Below are positions 51,620 to 59,505 of a stretch of DNA of 64,000 bases, piece by piece (positions within the stretch are counted from its first letter, which is position 1; each line of letters starts with the position of its first letter). The notes under the pieces were generated by a model that did no database searches, was not told the origin of the DNA, and saw only the letters and a list, made by a program, of their open reading frames with translations. The translations under genes and the position numbers were made by a program. The stretch comes from Pseudomonas linyingensis (GTDB taxonomy: Bacteria > Pseudomonadota > Gammaproteobacteria > Pseudomonadales > Pseudomonadaceae), in contig NZ_FNZE01000010.1 in assembly GCF_900109175.1 (NCBI RefSeq), positions 149,073 to 213,072 on the forward strand, in the 5' to 3' direction.

Positions 51620-52393
51620 TCAGCCGGCGTTGGCGGCGGCCAGGAAGGCCGGACTTTCCCCGCCGCCATGCACGCAGATGTCCACCCCGCTGACGTAGCT
51701 GGCCAGCGGAGAGGCCAGGTACAGGCAGGCATTGGCGATGTCCTGCGGGCTGGCCATGCGCTGCAGCGGGATGCTGGCGGCGACCCGGGCGACACCCTCG
51801 GCATCGCCATAGTGCAGCTCGGCCTGCTCGGTGAGGGTCAGGCCGGCGGTCACCGCATTCACCCGCACTCGCGGCGCCCACTCCACCGCCAGCGAGCGGG
51901 TCAGGTTGAGCAGGCCGGCCTTGGCCGCGCCGTAGGCGGCGGTGCCGGGCGAGGGGCGGATGGCGCTGACGCTGCAGATGTTGATGATGACGCCGCCGTC
52001 GACCTGCGCCTGCATCACCCGGTTGGCCAACTGGCAGAGGTTGAGCGGCGCCAGCAGGTTGAGGCGGATGATCGACTCGGAGAAGCGCGGCGAGGCGGTC
52101 GCCGCCTCGGCATGCGGGGCGCCGCCGGCGTTGTTGACCAGCACGTCGAGGCGGCCGTAGCGCTCGACTACCGTCGCCACCAGGCGCTCGGCCTGTTCGA
52201 CGTCGCGCACGTCGCAGGGCACGAACTCCGCCTGGCGGCCACCATGGGCCGGCAGACTGTCCGGTACGTTGCGCCCGCAGATCACCACCTCCGCGCCGCG
52301 CTCGAGGAAGCCCAGGCTGATGCCGCGGCCAACCCCCTTGCCGCCGCCGGTGACCAGGACCACCTTGCCGCTGAAATCGATCGGATCGTGCAT
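51620..52393 (-). CDS. SDR-family oxidoreductase
   Basis: 257 residues. TGGGKGVGRG at residues 15-24, LVNNAGG, and Y-x3-K in AAYGAAKAGLL; the C-terminus has SPLASYVSGVDICVHGGG. The ATG at 52393 begins the SDR domain with a normal spacing to the element 60 nt upstream. It is divergent from the C-C hydrolase gene, and each direction has its own regulon element. Substrate inferred to be a steroid or ring-cleavage intermediate. Confidence 0.8.
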   Translation of the reverse strand: MHDPIDFSGKVVLVTGGGKGVGRGISLGFLERGAEVVICGRNVPDSLPAHGGRQAEFVPCDVRDVEQAERLVATVVERYGRLDVLVNNAGGAPHAEAATASPRFSESIIRLNLLAPLNLCQLANRVMQAQVDGGVIINICSVSAIRPSPGTAAYGAAKAGLLNLTRSLAVEWAPRVRVNAVTAGLTLTEQAELHYGDAEGVARVAASIPLQRMASPQDIANACLYLASPLASYVSGVDICVHGGGESPAFLAAANAG

Positions 52394-52453
52394 GCACCAC
52401 CTCGCTGGCCAGTTTCGGATGCCGCCAAGGCTACGAGGGCGGGGCGCTGGCGC

Positions 52454-52471
52454 CTTCGTCCGCGTGGACTC
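52454..52471 (-). promoter_or_regulatory. Regulon element, minus direction (copy 18)
   Basis: Minus strand: GAGTCC-ACGC-GGACGAAG, with TAGCCT at 52433-52428 (20 nt). It ends 60 nt before the SDR start; back-to-back with copy 19. Confidence 0.65.
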
Positions 52472-52483
52472 GGCGTTGTTGCT

Positions 52484-52501
52484 TAGTCTCCTCGGACGAG
52501 G
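52484..52501 (+). promoter_or_regulatory. Regulon element, plus direction (copy 19)
   Basis: TAGTCT-CCTC-GGACGAGG, with GACAAT at 52522-52527 (20 nt). It ends 58 nt before the hydrolase start. Confidence 0.75.
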
Positions 52502-52559
52502 CCGGGGCGCAGGTCCCTTCGGACAATGCCTTTCCGACAACAAGCTGAGGAGGGCCGCC

Positions 52560-53402
52560 ATGGGCGCGCTACCGCAAGGGCGATTCGTGACGCTGAACGA
52601 TGGGTTGCAGCTGCATTATCTGGAGGCCGGCTACCCGGAGGCCGGGTCCGGCGAGCCGGTGGTGTTCATCCACGGCAGCGGGCCGGGCGCCAGCGGCCAC
52701 AGCAACTTCAAGCAGAACTACCCGCAGTTCGCCGCCGCCGGCTACCTGGTGATCGTGCCCGACCTGCCGGGCTACGGCGCCTCGGACAAGCCGGAAACAA
52801 TCTACGACCTGGACTTCTTCGTCGATGCCCTGAGCGGTCTGCTCGATGCGCTGGACATCCCGCGCTGCGTGCTGGTCGGCAACTCTCTGGGCGGCGCCAT
52901 CGCTCTGAAGCTGGCGCTGGACCAGCCGCAGCGGGTCGCCAGGCTGATCCTCATGGCGCCCGGCGGGCTGATGGAGAAGGAGCAGTACTACCAGCAGATG
53001 GAAGGCATCCAGAAGATGGGCGCGGCCTTCGCCAACGACGAGCTGAACGACGCCGCCGGCATGCGCCGCCTGCTCGGCCTGCAGCTCTACGATGCCTCGA
53101 CCATCAGCGACGAGACGGTCGAGGAGCGGGTCGCCGTCGTCCTCCAGCAGCCGCGCTGCGTGCTGAGCACCATGCAGGTGCCGAACCTGTCGTCGCGCCT
53201 CGGCGAGCTGCAGTGCCCGATCCTCGGCTTCTGGGGCGTGAACGACAAGTTCTGCCCGGCCTCCGGGGCGCAGACCCTGATGGATGCCTGCCGCAATATC
53301 CGCTTCGTGCTGCTCAGCGAGTGCGGCCACTGGGTGATGGTCGAGCACCGCGAGCTGTTCAACCGCACCTGCCTGGACTTTCTCGCCGAAGGGCGGCAAT
53401 AA
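52560..53402 (+). CDS. Meta-cleavage-product alpha/beta hydrolase, TesD/HsaD-like
   Basis: 280 residues. Oxyanion region HGSGPGASG (residues 38-46), nucleophile Ser109 in GNSLGG, acid Asp in GVNDKFCP and base His in SECGHWVM. The HGSGPGASGHSNFKQN and EKEQYYQQMEGIQ stretches are typical of BphD/HsaD-type C-C hydrolases. In steroid breakdown this enzyme splits 4,5-9,10-diseco intermediates after ring A cleavage. The matching extradiol dioxygenase (TesB/HsaC) is not in the window, so an alternative C-C hydrolase role is possible. Confidence 0.8.
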   Translation: MGALPQGRFVTLNDGLQLHYLEAGYPEAGSGEPVVFIHGSGPGASGHSNFKQNYPQFAAAGYLVIVPDLPGYGASDKPETIYDLDFFVDALSGLLDALDIPRCVLVGNSLGGAIALKLALDQPQRVARLILMAPGGLMEKEQYYQQMEGIQKMGAAFANDELNDAAGMRRLLGLQLYDASTISDETVEERVAVVLQQPRCVLSTMQVPNLSSRLGELQCPILGFWGVNDKFCPASGAQTLMDACRNIRFVLLSECGHWVMVEHRELFNRTCLDFLAEGRQ

Positions 53403-53410
53403 GCGAAGTT

Positions 53411-53468
53411 TGTAGGGGCGAATTCATTCGCCAAATACCACGCCAAGGCGAATTAATTCGCCCCTACA
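53411..53468. repeat. Dispersed palindromic repeat, short form
   Basis: 58-bp copy with one substitution in the second arm (AATTAATT for AATGAATT), between convergent genes. Confidence 0.83.
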
Positions 53469-53534
53469 GTTCATGCGTTTGCCCGAGAATCCGCTGCCCG
53501 TATCGGGCAACGGACTTCCGGGTTATCCGAGTGA

Positions 53535-54668
53535 TCAGCCCTGCGCCTGCTTGTTGCGGAAGTAGGGGATCACCTTCTCGCCGATGTTCTTCAGCGTCTC
53601 CAGCTGCGCCCACTGCGGCACGGTGCCCATCTGGCAGATGAACAGGATCTCGTCGGCGCCGGCGTCGAGCAGGCGCTGCACGTAGCCGATGCAGTCCTCG
53701 ACGGTACCGTAGGCGTGGTTGGGGTTCATCATCGCCAGCGCCGGGTCGGAGAAGTCCACGGTGACTTCCTCGGAGGCGAAGCGCGACTTGATCACCGCCT
53801 GGCCGTTGCCGTCGATGACGGTGTCGTCCTGCCACTTCGCCGGGTCCGGACGCTCGCCGCCGGCGTACCAGTAGGCCAGCGACTCCATGAAGTAGCGCTG
53901 GCCGCGGATACCGATGGCGCGCGCCTTCTCGTTGTCGTCGAGGACGATGGCCGGGCACAGCGCGGCGATGTGGCGGTTCGGGCGGAAGCCGACCTGGTTC
54001 TTCTCGTTACGGCTGTCCCAGGCCTCGTGGTACACGGCGACCTTCTTGGCGATATCCTCCGGGCCGCCGAAGCCCAGCACCAGCGCTCCCATGCCGCGGC
54101 CGCCGGCGTTCTTCAGCGATTCGTTGTTGGTGCAGGCCAGGTACATCGGCGGGTGCGGGTCCTGGTAGGGCTTGGGATGGATCGGCCGCCTGGGGATCTT
54201 CACGAAGTCGCCGTGATGCTCGATCTCGTCCTGCACGAACATCTTCGGGATCAGGTACATCGCCTCGTCGATCTGCGGCTGCAGGGTGGTCAGGTCGTAG
54301 CCGAAGGTGCCGGCTTCCTGCTGTGTGCCGCCCTTGCCGACGCCGAAGTGCACGCGTCCCTTGGACAGCAGGTCGAGGGTGGCGATGCGCTCGGCCACCT
54401 TGACCGGATGGTTCATCGCCGGCGGCAGGCACACCACGCCGTGGCCGATGCCGATGCGCTCGGTCTTGCCGGCGACGAAGGCCAGCACGGTCTCCGGCGC
54501 GGACATGTGCGAGTAGTTGGTCAGGGCGGTGTGCTCGACACACCAGAAGGTGTCGAAGCCGAGCTTGTCGGCCAGCACGGCCTGCTCGACGGTCTCGTCG
54601 AATACGCGGCGGTCGCCATCGCGGGAGGCGTCGAGCGTCTGTGCTTCGTAGATCAGGGAGAATTTCAT
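53535..54668 (-). CDS. Luciferase-like (LLM) flavin-dependent monooxygenase
   Basis: 377 residues. The bacterial-luciferase-type barrel starts MKFSLIYEAQ; FWCVEHTALTNY, GIGHGVVCLPPAMNHPVKVAERIATLDLLSKGRVHFGVGKGG and the later AGADEILFICQMG are family hallmarks. It uses reduced FMN and O2 to hydroxylate or do a Baeyer-Villiger insertion. A flavin reductase is encoded divergently 271 bp away; both have a regulon element. Together they look like a two-component monooxygenase of a steroid intermediate, distinct from the HsaA-type hydroxylase. Substrate unknown. Confidence 0.8.
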   Translation of the reverse strand: MKFSLIYEAQTLDASRDGDRRVFDETVEQAVLADKLGFDTFWCVEHTALTNYSHMSAPETVLAFVAGKTERIGIGHGVVCLPPAMNHPVKVAERIATLDLLSKGRVHFGVGKGGTQQEAGTFGYDLTTLQPQIDEAMYLIPKMFVQDEIEHHGDFVKIPRRPIHPKPYQDPHPPMYLACTNNESLKNAGGRGMGALVLGFGGPEDIAKKVAVYHEAWDSRNEKNQVGFRPNRHIAALCPAIVLDDNEKARAIGIRGQRYFMESLAYWYAGGERPDPAKWQDDTVIDGNGQAVIKSRFASEEVTVDFSDPALAMMNPNHAYGTVEDCIGYVQRLLDAGADEILFICQMGTVPQWAQLETLKNIGEKVIPYFRNKQAQG

Positions 54669-54753
54669 GCGCTACCCCTTGTTGTACTTGGGAGTGGTTG
54701 GGTCCGGCGGTACCGGAGCTCGGGCGCATGGTCGGAAATGAAGGAAGGGGCAG

Positions 54754-54771
54754 ATACATCCGATCAGACTA
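54754..54771 (-). promoter_or_regulatory. Regulon element before the LLM gene (copy 20)
   Basis: Minus strand: TAGTCT-GATC-GGATGTAT, with GACCAT at 54733-54728 (20 nt). It ends 85 nt before the start. Confidence 0.6.
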
Positions 54772-54862
54772 GCCAATTCGGCCCGCCGCACGGGCCGGGT
54801 TTGGCCCGTCCGCACGGGGCCCAGAGCGGGCGGGAAACGGCTGGCGGAGCACCCATTCTTGC

Positions 54863-54880
54863 TAGTCCCATGGGACGATG
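54863..54880 (+). promoter_or_regulatory. Regulon element before the flavin reductase operon (copy 21)
   Basis: TAGTCC-CATG-GGACGATG, with AAGAAT at 54901-54906 (20 nt), the same -10 as at kstD. It ends 59 nt before the start. Confidence 0.78.
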
Positions 54881-54939
54881 CCGGTCGTTTGACCCAGGTC
54901 AAGAATCGGCCCGACACAACCCAAGAGGAGGGCCGAGCC

Positions 54940-55452
54940 ATGGGCCAGACCGACCTGAAATCCCAGATGCTCCAGGCGATGCGACGCCTGGCCAAGTCGG
55001 TGACCATCATCACCACCAGCAATGGCCGCGAGCGCTTCGCCATGGCCGCCACCGCGGTCGACTCGCTGTCCACCGAACCGCCGTCGCTGCTGATCTGCGT
55101 GAACCAGAGCGCCTCGCTGCACGCCGTGCTGGAGGAGGGCGCCGACTTCTGCGTGAACATTCTCGGCCACCAGCAGGAATACATGTCGCATCTGTGCAGC
55201 GGGCCGATCAAGGGCGAGGGGCGCTTCCAGCAGGGCCACTGGCAGACCAGCGCCGCGGGCATCCCCTGGCTGGCCGATGCCCAAGCGGCGATCCTCTGCA
55301 AGCAGGAAGGCAAGTTCCGCTACGGCACCCACACGGTATTCATCGGCCGCATCGAGCAGATCCACCAGCACGGCGAGATCAGCCCGCTGGTCTACGTGGA
55401 CGGCACCTACACCACCACCGCGGCGACCCTGGCGCTGGCCGAGGCCAGCTGA
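54940..55452 (+). CDS. Flavin reductase (HsaB/TesA1-like)
   Basis: 170 residues of the flavin reductase/DIM6 split-barrel family. MRRLAKSVTIITTSNGRERFAMAATAVDSLSTEPPSLLICVNQSAS is the FMN-binding half, and FCVNILGHQQEYM and GTHTVFIGRIEQI the second half. It supplies reduced FMN to a partner oxygenase, most simply the divergent LLM protein. AGGAGGGCCGAGCC precedes the ATG. It opens an operon with three SDR genes. Confidence 0.83.
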   Translation: MGQTDLKSQMLQAMRRLAKSVTIITTSNGRERFAMAATAVDSLSTEPPSLLICVNQSASLHAVLEEGADFCVNILGHQQEYMSHLCSGPIKGEGRFQQGHWQTSAAGIPWLADAQAAILCKQEGKFRYGTHTVFIGRIEQIHQHGEISPLVYVDGTYTTTAATLALAEAS

Positions 55453-55538
55453 GCCGCGCCCGCACATCCGCGAGCGGGGCGCCGCCTGCGCAGCACGATG
55501 CGCGGCCCGGGCCGTCCCGCCCGATCCGAGGAATTCCC

Positions 55539-56366
55539 ATGAGACTTGCTGACAAGGTCGCCCTGGTCACCGGCGCCGGCTCGGGGATCGGCCGCGCCAC
55601 CGCCGAGCTGTTCGCCGCCGAGGGCGCCCGCGTGGTGCTGGCGGACATCGACGAGGCGGCGGCCCGCCGCGTGCTGGAGGCGATGCCGACTGGCACCGAC
55701 GGTATGGCCCTGGGCTGCGACATCGCCAACGGCGCCGCGGTTGAGCGGCTGTTCGCCGCGGTCGAGCAGCGCTACGGCCGCCTAGACGTGCTGGTCAACA
55801 ACGCTGGCCTGGGCCAGGTGCCGGGCGATGGCTTCGAGCACTACCAGCAGCGCCTGGCCCAACGCAACGCGCAGCTGGCGGCCGGCCAGACGCCCGACGT
55901 ATTCACCGACATGATCGTCGACCTGACCGACGCCGGCTGGCAGCGCCTGCTCGCCATCAACGTCGACGGCGCCTTCTACTGCAGCCGCGCGGCGGTGCGC
56001 CTGATGATCGCCAGCGGCAGCCGCGGCTCGATCGTCAACGTCGCCAGCCTGTCGGCGCTCAGCGGCGAGGGGCCGCTGGCCTACTGCACGGCCAAGGCCG
56101 CCATGCTCGGCATGACCAAGTGCCTGGCCCGCGACCTCGGCCCGCGCGGCATCCGGGTCAACGCGGTGTGCCCGGGGCCGACCCGCACGCCGATCATGCA
56201 GTCGATCTCCGCGGAGTGGGTGCAGGCGCTGGAGCGCGCCATCCCGCTCGGGCACATGCTCGAGCCCGAGGAGATCGCCCGTACCTGCCTGTTCCTGGCC
56301 AGTGACGAATCCAGCGCCTTCACCGGCCAGACCCTGGCCGCCAGTGGCGGCATGTTGATGCTTTGA
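55539..56366 (+). CDS. SDR-family oxidoreductase
   Basis: 275 residues. TGAGSGIGRA at 11-20, VNNAG, and Y-x3-K in AYCTAKAAML, with an insertion of about 25 residues (QRLAQRNAQLAAGQTPDVFTDMIVD) before the catalytic helix that is unlike its neighbours. GAGGAATT lies before the ATG. It is second in the flavin-reductase operon, followed after 13 bp by the next SDR. Confidence 0.8.
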   Translation: MRLADKVALVTGAGSGIGRATAELFAAEGARVVLADIDEAAARRVLEAMPTGTDGMALGCDIANGAAVERLFAAVEQRYGRLDVLVNNAGLGQVPGDGFEHYQQRLAQRNAQLAAGQTPDVFTDMIVDLTDAGWQRLLAINVDGAFYCSRAAVRLMIASGSRGSIVNVASLSALSGEGPLAYCTAKAAMLGMTKCLARDLGPRGIRVNAVCPGPTRTPIMQSISAEWVQALERAIPLGHMLEPEEIARTCLFLASDESSAFTGQTLAASGGMLML

Positions 56367-56379
56367 AAGGAGGACAACC

Positions 56380-57189
56380 ATGAGTGCAAGCATGCAGGAC
56401 AAGGTGGCACTGATCAGCGGCGCCGGCACCGGGATCGGCGCGGCCGCCGCGCAACTGTTCGCCGCCCAGGGCGCGAAGGTGATGGTCTGCGGGCGCCGTC
56501 AGGCGCCGCTAGAGGCGGTGGTGGAGAAGATCCGCGCGGCCGGCGGCGAGGCGGACTGGGTGCAGGCCGACGTCACCGACGAGCAGGCCATCGACAGGGC
56601 GGTGGCGTGCACCGTCGAGCGCTTCGGCCAGCTCGACGTGATGGTCAACAACGCCGTCAACTACACCTGGGGTCCGCTGGCCCAGCTCAGCACCGAGGAC
56701 TGGCAGCGCAGCCTGCGCGGCAGCCTCGACGTGGCCTTCTTCGGCACCCGCGCGGCGTTCCGCGCCATGGCTGGCCGCGGCGGCTCGATAGTCAACCTCG
56801 GCTCGGTGGTCGGCCTGCTCGGCAGCCCCGGTCTGTCCGCCTATGGTGCGGCCAAGGCCGGCGTGCTCAACTTCAGCCGCGCGGCGGCCCTGGAAGGCGC
56901 CGCCGAGAACATCCGCGTCAACGTGGTGATTCCCGGCGTGGTGTGGAGCGAGGGCACCCGCGAGGCGCTGCGCAGTGAGCAGATGATCGCCGGCACCGCC
57001 CGTACCGTGCCGCTGCGGCGCATCGGCGAGCCTATCGAGGTGGCCAATGCCATCCTGTTCCTCGCCTCGGACGCCTCTTCCTACATCACCGGGCAGAGCC
57101 TGGTGGTCGACGGTGGCAAGACCTGCGAGCTGAACGTCGGCGCCACCGACTACACCTCGCAGACCTCCAGCGAACTCAGAGGAGAATAA
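56380..57189 (+). CDS. SDR-family oxidoreductase
   Basis: 269 residues. SGAGTGIGAA near 13-22, VNNAVNY, and Y-x3-K in SAYGAAKAGVL; C-terminal ITGQSLVVDGGKTCEL. AAGGAGG lies 7-8 nt before the ATG, 13 bp after the previous SDR. Third gene of the flavin reductase operon. The specific oxidation is unknown. Confidence 0.8.
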   Translation: MSASMQDKVALISGAGTGIGAAAAQLFAAQGAKVMVCGRRQAPLEAVVEKIRAAGGEADWVQADVTDEQAIDRAVACTVERFGQLDVMVNNAVNYTWGPLAQLSTEDWQRSLRGSLDVAFFGTRAAFRAMAGRGGSIVNLGSVVGLLGSPGLSAYGAAKAGVLNFSRAAALEGAAENIRVNVVIPGVVWSEGTREALRSEQMIAGTARTVPLRRIGEPIEVANAILFLASDASSYITGQSLVVDGGKTCELNVGATDYTSQTSSELRGE

Positions 57190-57192
57190 GAA

Positions 57193-57957
57193 ATGCACAA
57201 TCTGCTGAACACACCGGCCAGCCCGGTACTGGTCACTGGCGGCGCTTCCGGCATCGGCGCGGCCTGCGCCGAGGCCCTGGCTGCGGTGGGCCGCCCGGTG
57301 ATCATCTGGGACCTGCAGGAGGACAAGGCCCGCGCCGTCGCCGCGCGGCTGGCCGAGCAGTACGCGGTGGCCTGCCTGGGTATCGGCATCGACCTGTGCG
57401 ACGCCGAGGCCATCGCTCCGGCGCTGGCGCGCACCCGCGCCGAGCTGGGCGCGCCGGGCGGCCTGGTGCACGCCGCCGGGGTGGTTGACCAGAGCGGCCT
57501 GGAGGGGCTCACGGCGGCGCGCTGGGACGCGGTGCTGAACGTCAACCTGCGCGCCATGGCCCTGCTGGTGCAGGCCATGCTGCCGGATCTGCGTTCCCAT
57601 CGCGGTTCCTCGGTGGTCGGCATCGCCTCGATCAACGCGACCTTGGGCAACGGCCTGATCCCGGCCTACAGCGCCTCCAAGGGCGGCATGCTGTCGATGG
57701 TGCGCTCGCTGGCCGACGCCCTCGGCGCCGACGGCATCCGCGTCAACTCGGTGTCGCCGGGGCAGATCCTCACGCCGATGGTCGCGCCCATCGTCGAGGC
57801 CAACCCGGGCATGTTCGAGCGGCGCATCCTGCTCGGCCGCCTCGGCCAGCCCGAGGAGCTGGGCCGGGTGGTGCGCTTCCTGCTGTCGGAGGAGGCCAGC
57901 TACATCAACGCCTCGGAGATCGTGGTGGACGGCGGCAACATCTCGTCGCAGCGCTGA
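57193..57957 (+). CDS. SDR-family oxidoreductase
   Basis: 254 residues. TGGASGIGAA near 15-24; the usual NNAG is HAAG here; Y-x3-K in PAYSASKGGML. It starts 3 bp after the previous stop, with GAGGAG inside the end of that gene. Last gene of the flavin-reductase-SDR-SDR-SDR operon. Three successive SDRs suggest several hydroxyl/ketone conversions on related intermediates. Confidence 0.8.
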   Translation: MHNLLNTPASPVLVTGGASGIGAACAEALAAVGRPVIIWDLQEDKARAVAARLAEQYAVACLGIGIDLCDAEAIAPALARTRAELGAPGGLVHAAGVVDQSGLEGLTAARWDAVLNVNLRAMALLVQAMLPDLRSHRGSSVVGIASINATLGNGLIPAYSASKGGMLSMVRSLADALGADGIRVNSVSPGQILTPMVAPIVEANPGMFERRILLGRLGQPEELGRVVRFLLSEEASYINASEIVVDGGNISSQR

Positions 57958-58433
57958 ACCAGAGTCAGCCGCTCGGCCGAGGCGCTGATTGCCTGGCGTT
58001 GTGAGCCGATGGCCAACTGCAAGGATCGGTTGACGTCTTGCACGAGGAGTAGAAGGAAGATTGCAAACCCGCAGAATCGAGGTTCCTACACCGAAGATTC
58101 TGCGAGTTTGCAATACCAAGGGAGGGCTGTGGCACGTAATTGCACTGGTGTCCCTACCGAGCTGCAGCAGGGACTGGGGCTCGGTGCCGGGCAAGCTGTT
58201 GCCAGCAGGGACGACGGCCCGGTACGCAGGCAAAAGTGCCCGGACTTGGAAACCATCACCTGCGTGCCCAAGGGGCGTCACGCATCAGGAGAGTCAATTA
58301 TGTCGACGACGAAGGTATCCAAGTTGCAGTGACCTAGACTGATGGAGACGCCCGGATGGAGTTGAGCAGCGATCTGAGTACACGAATTACTGGTAGTGGG
58401 ACCGCAACACAAAACTCTAAAGAGGAAGTGCTA
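57958..58433. other. 476-bp region without a convincing gene
   Basis: Only short, composition-poor open frames. It contains the inverted repeat at 58060-58114 and a start codon at 58300 (MSTTKVSKLQ, then stop) that resembles the beginning of group II intron reverse transcriptases. This could be a decayed mobile element, but the evidence is thin. Confidence 0.35.
58060..58114. repeat. 19-bp inverted repeat with 17-bp loop
   Basis: ATTGCAAACCCGCAGAATC (58060-58078) and its complement at 58096-58114 with a single mismatch. No T run follows, so it is not an ordinary terminator. Possible recombination or element-end site. Confidence 0.6.
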
Positions 58434-59030
58434 ATGGTTAAGGTACTGGTGCTTTATCATTCGATGTATGGCCATATCGAAACGATGGCGCAGGAGGTTG
58501 CCGAAGGCGCGCGCAGCGTTCCGGGCGTGGAGGTCACGGTAAAACGCGTCCCGGAAACCATGGATGCCGATGCCTTCAAAGCTGCGGGTGGCAAGGTGGA
58601 GCAAAGTGCAGCGGTGGCCACCCCGTCTGAGTTGGCCGATTACGATGCCATCATCTTCGGCACGCCCACCCGCTTCGGCAACATGTCCGGCCAGATGCGC
58701 AACTTCCTCGATCAAACCGGAGGTCTCTGGGTCAAGGGGGCTCTGGTCGGCAAAGTCGCCAGCGTATTCACCTCGACCGGCACGGGTGGGGGCCAGGAAA
58801 TGACGATCACCTCGACTTGGACCACGCTGGCGCACCACGGAATGATCATCCTGCCGATCGGCTACAGCACTCCTGCACTCTTCGATATTTCTCAGGTGGG
58901 CGGCGGCACGCCTTACGGTGCATCGACAATCGCCGCTGCCGATGGCTCCCGCGAACCTGACGCGCGCGAGCTGGGTATCGCTCGTCATCAAGGTGAGTAT
59001 GTCGCCAAGATCGCCGCAAAACTAAAATGA
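58434..59030 (+). CDS. wrbA: NAD(P)H:quinone oxidoreductase, WrbA type
   Basis: 198 residues. A flavodoxin-like fold with [22 protein letters not shown] at the start (FMN phosphate loop), [45 protein letters not shown] and the [32 protein letters not shown] signature. It is a cytoplasmic two-electron quinone reductase protecting against quinone stress. AGAGGAAG lies before the ATG. The DoxX gene starts 12 bp later. GC content is below that of the steroid genes. Confidence 0.9.
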   Translation: MVKVLVLYHSMYGHIETMAQEVAEGARSVPGVEVTVKRVPETMDADAFKAAGGKVEQSAAVATPSELADYDAIIFGTPTRFGNMSGQMRNFLDQTGGLWVKGALVGKVASVFTSTGTGGGQEMTITSTWTTLAHHGMIILPIGYSTPALFDISQVGGGTPYGASTIAAADGSREPDARELGIARHQGEYVAKIAAKLK

Positions 59031-59042
59031 AGGAAGACCGCC

Positions 59043-59456
59043 ATGCGATATACCTTGTTCGATAATCAGAAGAGCGAGATCCTCCTGCTGGCTCGCATCC
59101 TGTTGATGATCCTGTTCATCATTTCCGGCTGGAGCAAGCTGACGGGCTTTTCGGGCACTGTGGGCTATTTGGAATCGCTCGGTACGCCCGCGCCGATGCT
59201 TGCCGCGGTCATTGCCGTCATTATGGAGTTCTTCGTCGCCATCGTGATCGTAGTGGGTTTCTATACCCGCCCGCTCGCATTCCTCTTCGCCCTGTTCACT
59301 CTTGGAACCGCCCTGATCGGGCACCACTTCTGGACGATGATCGATGCAGAGCGCGCCGCCAATATGACCCAGTTCTTCAAGAACATGAGCATTATGGGTG
59401 GCTTGTTGCTGCTGAGCATTACCGGTGCTGGCAAATACTCGGTCGATGGTAGGTAG
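59043..59456 (+). CDS. DoxX-family membrane protein
   Basis: 137 residues, four predicted membrane helices (ILLLARILLMILFIISGWSKL; MLAAVIAVIMEFFVAIVIVVGF; LAFLFALFTLGTALIGHHF; MSIMGGLLLLSITGAG). DoxX proteins are small inner-membrane proteins linked to redox balance. AAGGAAG lies before the ATG, 12 bp after wrbA, so the two are co-transcribed and probably work together in quinone or oxidative stress handling. Confidence 0.82.
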   Translation: MRYTLFDNQKSEILLLARILLMILFIISGWSKLTGFSGTVGYLESLGTPAPMLAAVIAVIMEFFVAIVIVVGFYTRPLAFLFALFTLGTALIGHHFWTMIDAERAANMTQFFKNMSIMGGLLLLSITGAGKYSVDGR

Positions 59457-59505
59457 CCCCGAGCTGCGCCACGCAAGTTGTCATTGCGTGGCGCGTTCCC
59501 CTTCT

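Noticed and set aside
854..53468. Ten similar repeats could suggest a CRISPR array
   Set aside because: They are dispersed over 50 kb, palindromic, of different lengths and not separated by regular spacers; no cas gene is present.
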